Positions 34,586 to 42,517 of a stretch of 44,428 nt of DNA are shown piece after piece. The stretch's first letter is position 1. Each line of letters starts with the position of its first letter. A program made the position numbers and the translations under genes. The notes beneath the pieces were generated by a model that was not told where the DNA came from, searched no databases, and saw only the letters and a program-made list of their open reading frames with translations. The DNA lies in NCBI GenBank assembly GCA_004296955.1, contig SCVB01000106.1, positions 1 through 44,428 of the forward strand, written 5' to 3'. This stretch comes from Brevundimonas sp. (GTDB taxonomy: Bacteria > Pseudomonadota > Alphaproteobacteria > Caulobacterales > Caulobacteraceae).

Positions 34586-35359
34586 TCAGTCCTCAGACCT
34601 CACGACATACTCGTCAGGTCTCAGTTCGGATTGATCGACTACAAGAAGCGCAGAAACCCTCTCCAGGGGCACTCCCAAGCGGTTGGCAAGCCGAGCAGGG
34701 CAACCGCTGTCGAAGGCCGCACGACCATCACTGCGGCGCTGTGGCGCCCGAACCGCGCCCGCTTCTCCGGCGGCGGCAAAGACACGCTCAACAACGAGGA
34801 ATCGCGCCTCCTGTCCGCGATCTCCCCAGCCTCCGCCGCGATCCCAAATTTCGAACCGCCTACCGTCGCCGAAGTCCAACGTAAGGCCGCCTCTCGGCTT
34901 TCGCGTCCAGCTACGTCGCTCCCGCACGTTGAGACATGAACTCTCGGTGCGACGGATGTCCGTGAACTTCCGGGTTTCCAGCGGCTGGCCAAACCCAGCA
35001 TCCCGGTAAACAAGCTGGTCCGAATAGAGCGCGACGCCGCTGTTCGCATCCCACACCACTCCCGCTGTGAATGCGAACACTCCAAGGGCGACCAGCCCAA
35101 CCCCGATCCGGACAGAGTTTTTCAATCGGAACGGCAACCCACCTGCCACTCCTCCCAACAGCAGCGGGGTGAAAATCAGCAGCAAGCCAACAATTGACAT
35201 CTCCGGCCACCAAGCAAGCGGCTCGGACGGAAGCCCGTGTCGGAAGGGCGAGATGAGGCGATCTCCGCCGAGCAGGAGCGCGGCTGTGAATCCAATCCAC
35301 CCGAATACGAGGATCGCCGCCGGCCAGTTGAACGGCTTGGGCCCGAGGCAGCGGGTCAC
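34586..35359 (-). CDS. Membrane protein overlapping pntB, unknown function
   Basis: The 257-residue product starts at GTG (35359), which overlaps the pntB stop by four bases (GTGA). Three membrane segments lie at about 12-31, 53-74 and 84-102; the remaining C-terminal part is soluble and charged, starting with SGVALYSDQLVYRDAGFG, with GGLTLDFGDGRRFEIWDRGG further on. That pattern recalls a membrane-anchored PH-like or beta-rich domain, but no family is assigned. Base use is less GC-rich than in pntB, which suggests later acquisition. No standard ribosome binding site is evident, so translation may depend on re-initiation after pntB. Confidence 0.65.
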   Translation of the reverse strand: MTRCLGPKPFNWPAAILVFGWIGFTAALLLGGDRLISPFRHGLPSEPLAWWPEMSIVGLLLIFTPLLLGGVAGGLPFRLKNSVRIGVGLVALGVFAFTAGVVWDANSGVALYSDQLVYRDAGFGQPLETRKFTDIRRTESSCLNVRERRSWTRKPRGGLTLDFGDGRRFEIWDRGGGWGDRGQEARFLVVERVFAAAGEAGAVRAPQRRSDGRAAFDSGCPARLANRLGVPLERVSALLVVDQSELRPDEYVVRSED

Positions 35360-36771
35360 AGCGCCTTCACGATCCCCTCGACCATCTTCTTGGCGTCGGC
35401 GAACAGCATCATCGTGTTGTCGCGGAAGAACAGCTCGTTTTCGACGCCCGCATACCCCGCCGCCATCCCCCGCTTGATGAACAGCACCGTCCCCGCCTTC
35501 TCCACGTCCAGCACCGGCATGCCGTAGATCGGGCTCTGCGGGTCGGTCTTGGCGGCCGGGTTGGTGACGTCGTTGGCGCCGATGACGAAGGCCACGTCGC
35601 AGGAGCTGAACTCGCTGTTGATGTCCTCCAGCTCGAACACCTCGTCATATGGCACATTGGCTTCGGCCAGCAGGACGTTCATGTGTCCGGGCATGCGGCC
35701 GGCGACGGGGTGGATGGCGTATTTCACCTCGACCCCCTCGGCCTTCAGCTTGTCGGCCATCTCGCGAAGGGCGTGCTGGGCCTGGGCGACGGCCATGCCG
35801 TAGCCGGGGACGATGATGACCTTGGAGGCGTTCTTCATGATGAAGGCGGCGTCGTCGGCGCTGCCCTGTTTGACCGGCCGCGTCTCGACCCGGGCCTCGC
35901 CCCCGGCCGCGTCCGCGCCGCCGAATCCGCCGAGGATCACCGAGATGAAGCTGCGGTTCATGCCCTTGCACATGATGTAGCTCAGGATCGCGCCCGAGCT
36001 GCCGACCAGGGCGCCGGTGATGATCAGGGCGATGTTCTCGAGGGTGAAGCCCAGGGCCGCCGCGGCCCAGCCGGAGTAGGAGTTGAGCATCGACACCACC
36101 ACCGGCATGTCGGCCCCGCCGATGGGGATGATCAGGGTGGCGCCGAGGATCAGGGCGATCAGGAAGACGCCCCAGAAGGCCCAGACCGCCGTCCCGCCCG
36201 AGCCGATCATGACGCCGATCAGCAGCACCAGCCCCAGGGCCAGGGCGACGTTGATCAGGTGCCGCGCCGGCAGGATGATCGGCGCCCCGCTCATGTTTCC
36301 GTTCAGCTTGGCGAAGGCGATGACCGAGCCGGTGAAGGTCACCGCGCCGATGGCGACCCCGAGGCTCAGCTCGATGATCGACAGGGTCTTGATCCCGCCG
36401 TCCGCCGTGGCGATGCCGAAGCTCTCGGGCGCATAGACGGCGCCGATGGCCACCAGACAGGCCGCCATGCCGACCAGCGAGTGGAAGGCCGCGACCAGCT
36501 GGGGCATCTGGGTCATCTGCACCCGGCCCGCGATCAGGGCCCCGGCCCCGCCGCCGACCACCACCCCGCCCGCGATCAGGGCGAGGGTCAGGGTGTCCAG
36601 CGTCCCTGTCGACCACAGGGTCGCCAGGGTCACGCCGACCGCCAGGGCCATGCCGATCATGCCGAAGGTATTGCCCTGCCGGCTCGTCTCCGGGCTCGAC
36701 AGCCCGCGCAGGCTGAGGATGAAGAGGACGCCGGAGACCAGATAGGCCAGGGCCGCGAAGGATGCGTTCAT
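35356..36771 (-). CDS. pntB: NAD(P) transhydrogenase beta subunit
   Basis: The 471-residue protein has eight or nine N-terminal membrane segments (about 4-265) and a C-terminal NADP(H)-binding domain III (about 295-471) with VIIVPGYGMAVAQAQHALRE, HPVAGRMPGHMNVLLAEA, FVIGANDVTNPAAK and SPIYGMPVLDVEKA. With PntAA and PntAB it couples hydride transfer from NADH to NADP+ to proton entry across the inner membrane. GAGGGAAG precedes the ATG. A small membrane protein ends 15 bases upstream, and the next gene starts inside its stop codon. Confidence 0.97.
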   Translation of the reverse strand: MNASFAALAYLVSGVLFILSLRGLSSPETSRQGNTFGMIGMALAVGVTLATLWSTGTLDTLTLALIAGGVVVGGGAGALIAGRVQMTQMPQLVAAFHSLVGMAACLVAIGAVYAPESFGIATADGGIKTLSIIELSLGVAIGAVTFTGSVIAFAKLNGNMSGAPIILPARHLINVALALGLVLLIGVMIGSGGTAVWAFWGVFLIALILGATLIIPIGGADMPVVVSMLNSYSGWAAAALGFTLENIALIITGALVGSSGAILSYIMCKGMNRSFISVILGGFGGADAAGGEARVETRPVKQGSADDAAFIMKNASKVIIVPGYGMAVAQAQHALREMADKLKAEGVEVKYAIHPVAGRMPGHMNVLLAEANVPYDEVFELEDINSEFSSCDVAFVIGANDVTNPAAKTDPQSPIYGMPVLDVEKAGTVLFIKRGMAAGYAGVENELFFRDNTMMLFADAKKMVEGIVKAL

Positions 36772-36786
36772 GCGGTCAGTCTTCCC

Positions 36787-37080
36787 TCAATCGGATCGGC
36801 CGGGCGGCGGGCAGGCCGTCCGCGCCAGTCGCCACAGGGCGGCGGCGATGAACAGCGGCCCGACGAAGATCATGGCCCAGTCCCAGACGCTCATCACCCG
36901 GGTCTGGACGACGATCCGCAACAGGACCGAGGCGAACAGCAGCACCACGCCGCAGTCGAGGAAGCGAAGCTTGCGGATGGCGTCCTTCTCGCGAAGCCAG
37001 CTCCACAGCCACAGCCCCGCCCCGAGCCCCGTGGCGACCCAGGACGCGCCGACCGCGAGCTGGAGAACGTCGAAGGTCAC
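36787..37080 (-). CDS. Small membrane protein interleaved between pntAB and pntB
   Basis: The 97-residue product starts at GTG (37080), overlapping the pntAB stop by four bases (GTGA). Three hydrophobic segments are visible: [20 protein letters not shown] (about 6-25), [20 protein letters not shown] (about 41-60) and [20 protein letters not shown] (about 66-85). No family is recognised, though its position suggests a role with or near the transhydrogenase. It has the strong GC bias of the genome and ends 15 bases before pntB. Confidence 0.7.
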   Translation of the reverse strand: MTFDVLQLAVGASWVATGLGAGLWLWSWLREKDAIRKLRFLDCGVVLLFASVLLRIVVQTRVMSVWDWAMIFVGPLFIAAALWRLARTACPPPGRSD

Positions 37081-37415
37081 GCCCTGGTCGCCTCCGCCGC
37101 CTTCGGCTTTTCCTTCTTGCGGTACATGGCCAGCATGCGCCGGGTGACCATGAAGCCGCCGAAGATGTTGACGCTGGCCAGGGTCACGGCCGCGACGCCG
37201 GCGCCCTTGGCGATCCAGCCGTTCGGCCCCGCGTCGCCACTGAAGGCCGCCGCCGCGATCAGCCCGCCGACCACGATCACCGAGGAGATGGCGTTGGTCA
37301 CCGCCATCAGCGGCGTGTGCAGGGCGGGTGTGACGGACCAGACGACGTAATAGCCGACGAAGATCGCCAGCACGAAGATGGCCAGACGGAAGATGGTGGG
37401 ATCGACGTGTTCCAT
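37077..37415 (-). CDS. pntAB: NAD(P) transhydrogenase alpha subunit part 2
   Basis: The 112-residue subunit carries the membrane helices that in E. coli PntA are fused to domain I. Its segments include [40 protein letters not shown] (a hallmark motif of this subunit) and [20 protein letters not shown]. It completes the proton channel with PntB. Its ATG overlaps the upstream stop codon by one base (TGATG) and its stop overlaps the next start by four, so it is tightly coupled on both sides. The split into separate alpha-1 and alpha-2 chains is usual for alphaproteobacteria. Confidence 0.96.
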   Translation of the reverse strand: MEHVDPTIFRLAIFVLAIFVGYYVVWSVTPALHTPLMAVTNAISSVIVVGGLIAAAAFSGDAGPNGWIAKGAGVAAVTLASVNIFGGFMVTRRMLAMYRKKEKPKAAEATRA

Positions 37416-37663
37416 CAGTTGGTCCTCTCAAGTCTTGCGAGGCGCCGGTCCAAGGAAACGACGAGCAGGAAACTCGCTCCGAATCCCACCGCAAGGAACG
37501 TCGCCAAAAGCGAACCCGCCATGCTGGACAGGATCGCTTGGCCGATGTGCACGCTCGCCTCGCCACTAATGCTGATGGTCCGAGCCACGCCAACAATGAG
37601 AGACAACGGACCTCCTACGAGGAGCAACCAACCAACCACGGTCAAGAGGGTTCTCAGGATCAC
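37415..37663 (-). CDS. Small membrane protein interleaved between pntAA and pntAB
   Basis: The 82-residue product starts at GTG (37663), overlapping the pntAA stop by four bases, and its stop overlaps the pntAB start by one base. Two membrane segments are visible: [20 protein letters not shown] (about 6-25) and [20 protein letters not shown] (about 51-70), ending in a basic tail, [11 protein letters not shown]. No family is recognised. The DNA is visibly less GC-rich than in the flanking subunit genes, which suggests insertion of a foreign or fast-evolving gene without disturbing translation. Confidence 0.7.
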   Translation of the reverse strand: MILRTLLTVVGWLLLVGGPLSLIVGVARTISISGEASVHIGQAILSSMAGSLLATFLAVGFGASFLLVVSLDRRLARLERTN

Positions 37664-38793
37664 CCCCGCACCCCTTCATGCACCACGACCCCGCCGTGGG
37701 TCACCGCCGAGGCCTTGAGGATCTCGTCCTCCATATCCAGCGCCAGCGCCCCGTCCTTGATCATCAGCCCGACGAAGGCGACCAGGTTCTTGGCGTATAG
37801 CGCCGACGCATCCGCCGCGATCCGGCCTGGCAGGTTGGTATGGCCGACGATCTGGACGCCGTTGGCGGTGGTCACCACCTCGCCGGCCTTCGCCCCCTCG
37901 ACGTTTCCGCCTGCCTCGACCGCCAGGTCGATCAGCACCGAGCCCGGCTTCATCGTCGCCACCTGGGCCGCGCTGACCAGCACCGGCGCGGCGCGGCCGG
38001 GGATCAGGGCGGTGGTGATGACGATGTCCTGTTTCTTGATGTGCTCGCCGGTCAGTTCGGCCTGCTTGGCCTGATACTCCGGGCTCATCGGCTTGGCGTA
38101 GCCGCCGGCCGTCTGGGCGTTTTTGAACTCCTCGTCCTCGACGGCGAGGAATTTGGCCCCCAGCGATTCGACCTGCTCCTTGGTCGCCGGCCGCACGTCG
38201 GTGGCCGTGACCACCGCCCCCAGCCGCCGCGCCGTGGCGATGGCCTGCAGCCCCGCCACGCCCACGCCCATGACGAAGACCTTGGCCGGCGCCACCGTGC
38301 CCGCCGCCGTCATCATCATCGGGAAGCCCTTGCCATAGGCCCAGGCCGCCTCGATCACGGCGCGATAGCCGGCCAGGTTCGCCTGCGACGACAGGGCGTC
38401 CATCACCTGCGCCCGCGAAATCCGCGGCACGAACTCCATGGCGAAGGCCGTGGCGTTGGCGCCGGCAAGGGCGGTCACCGTCTCCTTGTCGCGATACGCA
38501 TCCAGCAGGGCCACGACGACGGCGCCCGGCTTCAGGGCGCTGGTCTCCTGCGCCGTCGGCCCGCGCACCTTCAGCACGATGTCGGCCCCCGACAGCACCG
38601 CCTTGGTGTCCCTGGCCACGGTCGCGCCCGCGGCGACATAGTCATCGTCGGGGATGGAGGAGCCGGCCCCGGTCCCCGCCTCGACGGTCACCGTCGCGCC
38701 CATGGCGAGGAATTTCTTCACCGTTTCCGGAGTGACGGCGCAGCGCGTCTCGCCGTCTCGGCGTTCGCGGGTCACGGCGATGGCGACAGCCAA
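37660..38793 (-). CDS. pntAA: NAD(P) transhydrogenase alpha subunit part 1
   Basis: The 377-residue subunit starts at TTG (38793) with GGAGGG seven bases upstream. It is domain I of transhydrogenase: MAVAIAVTRERRDGETRCAV, VTVEAGTGAGSSIPDDDY, the NAD-binding GVGVAGLQAIATARRLGAVV with ATDVR, and TALIPGRAAPVLV. It binds NAD(H) and passes hydride to NADP+ on PntB. It heads a run of nine closely packed minus-strand genes. A promoter-like element lies at 38826-38854. Confidence 0.96.
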   Translation of the reverse strand: MAVAIAVTRERRDGETRCAVTPETVKKFLAMGATVTVEAGTGAGSSIPDDDYVAAGATVARDTKAVLSGADIVLKVRGPTAQETSALKPGAVVVALLDAYRDKETVTALAGANATAFAMEFVPRISRAQVMDALSSQANLAGYRAVIEAAWAYGKGFPMMMTAAGTVAPAKVFVMGVGVAGLQAIATARRLGAVVTATDVRPATKEQVESLGAKFLAVEDEEFKNAQTAGGYAKPMSPEYQAKQAELTGEHIKKQDIVITTALIPGRAAPVLVSAAQVATMKPGSVLIDLAVEAGGNVEGAKAGEVVTTANGVQIVGHTNLPGRIAADASALYAKNLVAFVGLMIKDGALALDMEDEILKASAVTHGGVVVHEGVRG

Positions 38794-38825
38794 GCGAATC
38801 CCTCCGTCTCATATCGAAGGAGCGA

Positions 38826-38854
38826 CGTTAGGCTCAAGCAGGAGGGTGCGTCAA
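38826..38854 (-). promoter_or_regulatory. Candidate promoter of the pnt operon
   Basis: On the minus strand TTGACG (38854-38849) and CTAACG (38831-38826) are separated by 17 bases; the -10 region GCCTAACG resembles the GCTA-type Caulobacter housekeeping element. It ends 32 bases before the TTG start of pntAA. Confidence 0.45.
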
Positions 38855-38885
38855 AGCGGCCTGTTCAGGGGGCCGCGGTCAGGCA

Positions 38886-38906
38886 GCGCGCCGCCGCGCG
38901 GCGCGC
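38886..38906 (-). terminator. GC-rich hairpin after the oxidase subunit IV gene
   Basis: GCGCGCCGC (38886-38894) and GCGGCGCGC (38898-38906) form a nine-base-pair stem with a three-base loop, seven bases past the stop of the 38914 gene. No uridine run follows, so it may pause or attenuate rather than terminate, or protect the upstream message. Confidence 0.4.
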
Positions 38907-38913
38907 GCCAGGA

Positions 38914-39156
38914 TCAGTGCTTCTTGCCGGACTTCAGGAAGAAGACGCCGGCGACCAGCAGCACGAAGGCCGGAATCGCGGCGCCGAAGAAGCTGCCGCC
39001 GGGCTGGAACCACAGGGTCAGGAACAGCAGCAGGACCGCGAGGCTCAGCGAGCCCCATTTGGTCAGGCCCATGAACGCCGTGAACGTCTGGTTCTGTTCG
39101 CTGATCTCCTGCGAACCGCGGACATAGTCGTCGGAAGCGTGGTGCGGGTCGGCCAT
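38914..39156 (-). CDS. aa3-type cytochrome c oxidase subunit IV-like protein
   Basis: The 80-residue protein has a polar N-terminus (MADPHHASDDYVRGSQEISE), the conserved EISEQNQTFTAFMGLTKWG box of bacterial aa3-type oxidase subunit IV, then two close hydrophobic stretches (about 35-51 and 57-74) and the basic tail KSGKKH. The known family member is a single-helix accessory subunit of Paracoccus aa3 oxidase. Such genes often lie next to pntA in alphaproteobacteria. It is on the same strand as the pnt genes, but a hairpin and a promoter candidate separate them. Confidence 0.85.
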   Translation of the reverse strand: MADPHHASDDYVRGSQEISEQNQTFTAFMGLTKWGSLSLAVLLLFLTLWFQPGGSFFGAAIPAFVLLVAGVFFLKSGKKH

Positions 39157-39216
39157 GATCGGGTCCGGGAATCTGGAACGGCGGGTGGCGTCCTTATAGC
39201 GAGCCCAGCGGCCTGC

Positions 39217-40584
39217 TCAAGACGCCCCCGCCGATTCCTCCCGGTCCAGCGCGGCCAGGACGTCGCGGGTGAAGGCGATGGGGTCGAACCGCTTGCCGGT
39301 CGGGTCCTCGCCGCGACGCACGATGACGATGTTCCGGCTCGGCACGATGATCACATACTGGCCGCGATTGCCGTTGGCCGAGATCGTATCGGCCGGCACG
39401 CCCTCCGACCGGTTCATCAGCCAGAAGGTGGCGCCATAGCCCTGGGCGCCCTCCGGCTGGGGCCCCGACGGCGCCGAGACATGTTCGCGCCAGCCCTCGG
39501 GCAGGATGCGCTCGCCGTCGACCACCCCGTCGTGCAGATACAGCTGGCCGAACCGGGCCAGGTCGCGGGCCGTGGTCCACACCTGGCTGGACAGCATGTA
39601 GTTGCCGCGCCAGTCGGTCTCCGCCCAGGTGTCGTACATGCCCAGTCGCCGGAACAGCTCGGCGGGCGGATGCTGCGCGAAGGTGGGCGCGATCGACAGC
39701 ACCGCCAGCAGGATGTCGTTGTTGGCGTAGCGGTAGCGCGTTCCCGGCGGCGCGATCAGCGGCCAGGCCGTGACCTGTTCATCGATCCCCACCCCGCCGA
39801 AATACAGGGCGTCGGTGCGGTTGCCGGCCGTATCGCTGGTCAGGCCCGAGCCCATCCGCATCAGTTGGTCCAGCGTGATGGCCGCACGCGGGTCGCCGGG
39901 CCGGCCCCAGTCGGCGATGGCGGCCGGCGCGTTCACATCGACCTCGCCGCGCTGCACGGCTGCGCCGATCACCGTGCCGGCCAGGGACTTGGCCACCGAC
40001 CAGGTCCGTTGCGGCGTGTCGACGCCGAAGCCCTCGGCGTATTCCTCGGCGACGATCCGGTCATTCTGCAACACCAGCACGGCGGTGGTGTTGATCCCCT
40101 CGCCGTAGCGGTCGCCCTCGAAGGCCTGTTCGACGGCTTCGTTGAGCAGGGCGGCGTCGCCGTCCGGCTCGGCTGTGGCGAAGGGCTCGTTCACCCGCAC
40201 GCCCGGCAGGAAGATCTCCGGGCTCACGCCCGTCCAGCCGACCGGCTGGATGGCGCACCCCCGGCCCGGCGAGAACACCGCCACGCGCGGCGGCAGGGCC
40301 TCGTCCCAGGGCACGGAGACCTGGCGCTCGCCGATCTCAACGGGCATCCCGCGGACCAGGGCGTCGATCTCGGGATAGACGCCGACCAGTTCGTTGGCCT
40401 CGACGCTCTCGAGCGTCCGCGTCCCGCCCGCCGCCTGGGCGGTCTTCAGGGCGCTGCAGACGGTCAGGGCCTTGTAGCCGGCCGCCATGGCGCGAACGGC
40501 GGGCGACGGCTCGGGCGTGGGCGTCTGGGCCTGGACGGCCAGGGGGAGGGCGGCGAGGGCCGCCGCAAGGATCAGGGAGCGCAT
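39217..40584 (-). CDS. Serine hydrolase of the beta-lactamase / class C family
   Basis: The 455-residue product has a signal peptide (about 1-20, ending AVQAQ) and a penicillin-binding-like hydrolase domain. The SxxK nucleophile motif is SVAK (Ser196, Lys199 in RTWSVAKSL), YANND supplies the Tyr-x-Asn element, and a third-motif candidate is the ANGNRGQYVIIVPSRN segment with RG in place of KTG or HTG. The N-terminal 150 residues are not part of the catalytic core. Relatives include esterases and D-amino-acid peptidases, so calling it a beta-lactamase would be unsafe. It is likely periplasmic and 44 bases downstream of pepF-like M3 peptidase. Confidence 0.88.
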   Translation of the reverse strand: MRSLILAAALAALPLAVQAQTPTPEPSPAVRAMAAGYKALTVCSALKTAQAAGGTRTLESVEANELVGVYPEIDALVRGMPVEIGERQVSVPWDEALPPRVAVFSPGRGCAIQPVGWTGVSPEIFLPGVRVNEPFATAEPDGDAALLNEAVEQAFEGDRYGEGINTTAVLVLQNDRIVAEEYAEGFGVDTPQRTWSVAKSLAGTVIGAAVQRGEVDVNAPAAIADWGRPGDPRAAITLDQLMRMGSGLTSDTAGNRTDALYFGGVGIDEQVTAWPLIAPPGTRYRYANNDILLAVLSIAPTFAQHPPAELFRRLGMYDTWAETDWRGNYMLSSQVWTTARDLARFGQLYLHDGVVDGERILPEGWREHVSAPSGPQPEGAQGYGATFWLMNRSEGVPADTISANGNRGQYVIIVPSRNIVIVRRGEDPTGKRFDPIAFTRDVLAALDREESAGAS

Positions 40585-40628
40585 GGCGGGACGCTCGCCC
40601 GTCCACACCGGCCCGTCAACGCCGGTCG

Positions 40629-42431
40629 TCAGACCAGCGCCTCGAACCGGTCGATCAGCCCTTCCAGCCGCTTGGTCCCGATGGTCCAGAACGCCGGATC
40701 GCGCGGGTTCAGGCCGAACGGGGCCAGGGCCTCGACATAGCCCTTCGACCCGCCGCCCGCGAGCAACTCGCGATACAGCGGTGTGAACCCCTCGGGATCC
40801 TTCGCCCGCGTCTCCATCAGGGCCGCCACCAGCAGGTCGCCGAAGGCGTAGGCGTAGACGTAGAAGGGCGAGTGGACGAAATGGCTGACATAGCTCCACC
40901 AGTGCTCATAGCCGGGGTTGAGCGTGATCGCGGGGCCCAGCGAGGCCCCCATCTCCTCCATCCAGATCTCGCCGATCCGCTCGACCGGCAGTTCGCCCGC
41001 CGTCCGTTCGTCGTGGAACCGCGTCTCGAAGCGGTGGAAGGCGATCTGGCGCACGACCGTGTTCAGCCCGTCCTCGATCCGCCCGGCCAGCAGGCCGCGC
41101 TGCTCGGCCTTCGGCGCCGTCTTCAGCAGTCGGTCGAAGGTCAGGCCCTCGGCGAAGATCGAGGCCGTCTCGGCCAGGGTCAGGGGCGTATCGGCCAGCA
41201 GACTCCCCTGCCCCGCCGCCAGGGTCTGGTGCACGCCGTGGCCCAGTTCATGCGCCAGGGTCAGGACGTCGCGCCGCTCGCCCATCCAGTTCAGGAAGAC
41301 ATAGGGATGGCGGTCCGAGGTCACGGGGTGGGCGTAGGCCCCCGACTGCTTGCCCGGCCGGGCCTTGCCGTCGATCCACGGCTTGTCGAAGAAGCCGCCG
41401 GCCCGGTCGGCGAACTCGGGCCCCAGGTCGGCGAAGCTCTCCAGCACCAGCTGCTTGCCCGCGGCCCAGTCATAACCGCGCGGCGCCGTCGTCTCGATGG
41501 GGGCGTTGCGGTCCCACTGCTCCAGCTTCGCCTTGCCCATGGCCCGGGCCTTGAGGGCGTAATAGCGGTGCGACAGCCGCGGATAGGCGGCGGCCACGGC
41601 CTCGGCCATGGCGTCGACCGAGTCGCCATCGACCTCATTTGACAGGTGACGGCTGTCGGCGGGGCGTTTGAAGCCGCGCCATTTGTCCTCGAGAGCCTTG
41701 TCGGCGGCGACGGTGTTCAGGACCAGCGCCATGGTCCGGGTCTGCGCCGCCAGCGCCTCGTTCAGCCCCTCGGCCGCCGACTTGCGCCGCGGCGCCTTGG
41801 GGTCGGACAGCCGGTTCAGCGCCTCGGCCAGGGTCAGTTCGTCCTTGCCGGACCTGACCTTCATGGCTGCCAGGGTCTCGTCGAACAGACGCGGCCACTG
41901 GGCGCTGATCGGCCCCCGCTCGGCCAGGAAGGTCTCCAGTTCGTTGGACAGTTCGTGCGGCTTCATCGCCCGCACCCGCCGCAGCCAAGGCCGCCAGCGC
42001 GCCGCGGCCGGCCAGGCCGCCAGCGCCGCCTCGATCTCGGCTTCCTCCAGCTGGTTGACCTCCAGCGTCACCCAGACGGTGGGCGTGGCGATCGCGGCCA
42101 GCTTCTCGCGCACCGTCGCCTCGAACCCCTGGGCGCCCGCGTCGTTGCGGTTGGTCGAGGCCGCCAGGAAGGCATAGGCGCCCAGGGCGCCCAGCCCGTC
42201 CGAGGCCTGTTCGTACAGGCTCACCGCCCGGTCCAGCCGCTCGCCCAGCAGCGCCGGCTCGGCCCGCGCCGCGACCAGCCGGCCCTGCAGGGCGCCGAGG
42301 TCGTCGACCAGACCGCGGGTGCGGGCGAGGTCGGCCTCGATGCGGGCGTCCTCGCGCGAGGCGTAGAGGTCGGTCAGGTCCCACAACGGGGCGTCGAGCG
42401 GATCGGTCGGAGTCTTGAAGGGTGCGTTCAT
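40629..42431 (-). CDS. pepF: M3 family oligoendopeptidase
   Basis: The 600-residue enzyme has the M3 zinc site LAHELGHGVH with His394, Glu395 and His398 and the third ligand Glu421 in LAETASIFAE, the spacing of thimet/PepF peptidases. The N-terminus has WDLTDLYASREDARIEADLA, as in PepF. RNAPIETTAPRGYDW and HWWSYVSHFVHSPFYVYAYA are typical of the family. It cleaves oligopeptides in the cytoplasm; no signal peptide is visible. The ATG at 42431 was chosen over an upstream codon because homology begins there. Confidence 0.93.
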   Translation of the reverse strand: MNAPFKTPTDPLDAPLWDLTDLYASREDARIEADLARTRGLVDDLGALQGRLVAARAEPALLGERLDRAVSLYEQASDGLGALGAYAFLAASTNRNDAGAQGFEATVREKLAAIATPTVWVTLEVNQLEEAEIEAALAAWPAAARWRPWLRRVRAMKPHELSNELETFLAERGPISAQWPRLFDETLAAMKVRSGKDELTLAEALNRLSDPKAPRRKSAAEGLNEALAAQTRTMALVLNTVAADKALEDKWRGFKRPADSRHLSNEVDGDSVDAMAEAVAAAYPRLSHRYYALKARAMGKAKLEQWDRNAPIETTAPRGYDWAAGKQLVLESFADLGPEFADRAGGFFDKPWIDGKARPGKQSGAYAHPVTSDRHPYVFLNWMGERRDVLTLAHELGHGVHQTLAAGQGSLLADTPLTLAETASIFAEGLTFDRLLKTAPKAEQRGLLAGRIEDGLNTVVRQIAFHRFETRFHDERTAGELPVERIGEIWMEEMGASLGPAITLNPGYEHWWSYVSHFVHSPFYVYAYAFGDLLVAALMETRAKDPEGFTPLYRELLAGGGSKGYVEALAPFGLNPRDPAFWTIGTKRLEGLIDRFEALV

Positions 42432-42517
42432 GCCCTCCGTTGTGGGGATGCGGACGGCCCGACGCAACGTCCGAAAGCCGCCAGACCGACGATCCGGGGC
42501 GCGGCAATGTCGCCGTC

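Noticed and set aside
39217-40584. Antibiotic-resistance beta-lactamase
   Set aside because: SxxK and YxN motifs are shared with many esterases and peptidases, the KTG-like motif is not canonical, and a large unrelated N-terminal region is present.
37840-40740. Very long plus-strand open frame (about 966 codons) antisense to pntAA, the oxidase subunit gene and the serine hydrolase
   Set aside because: It reads as low-complexity G/R/H/D/Q-rich protein and lies opposite well-identified genes; long antisense frames are expected at this GC content.
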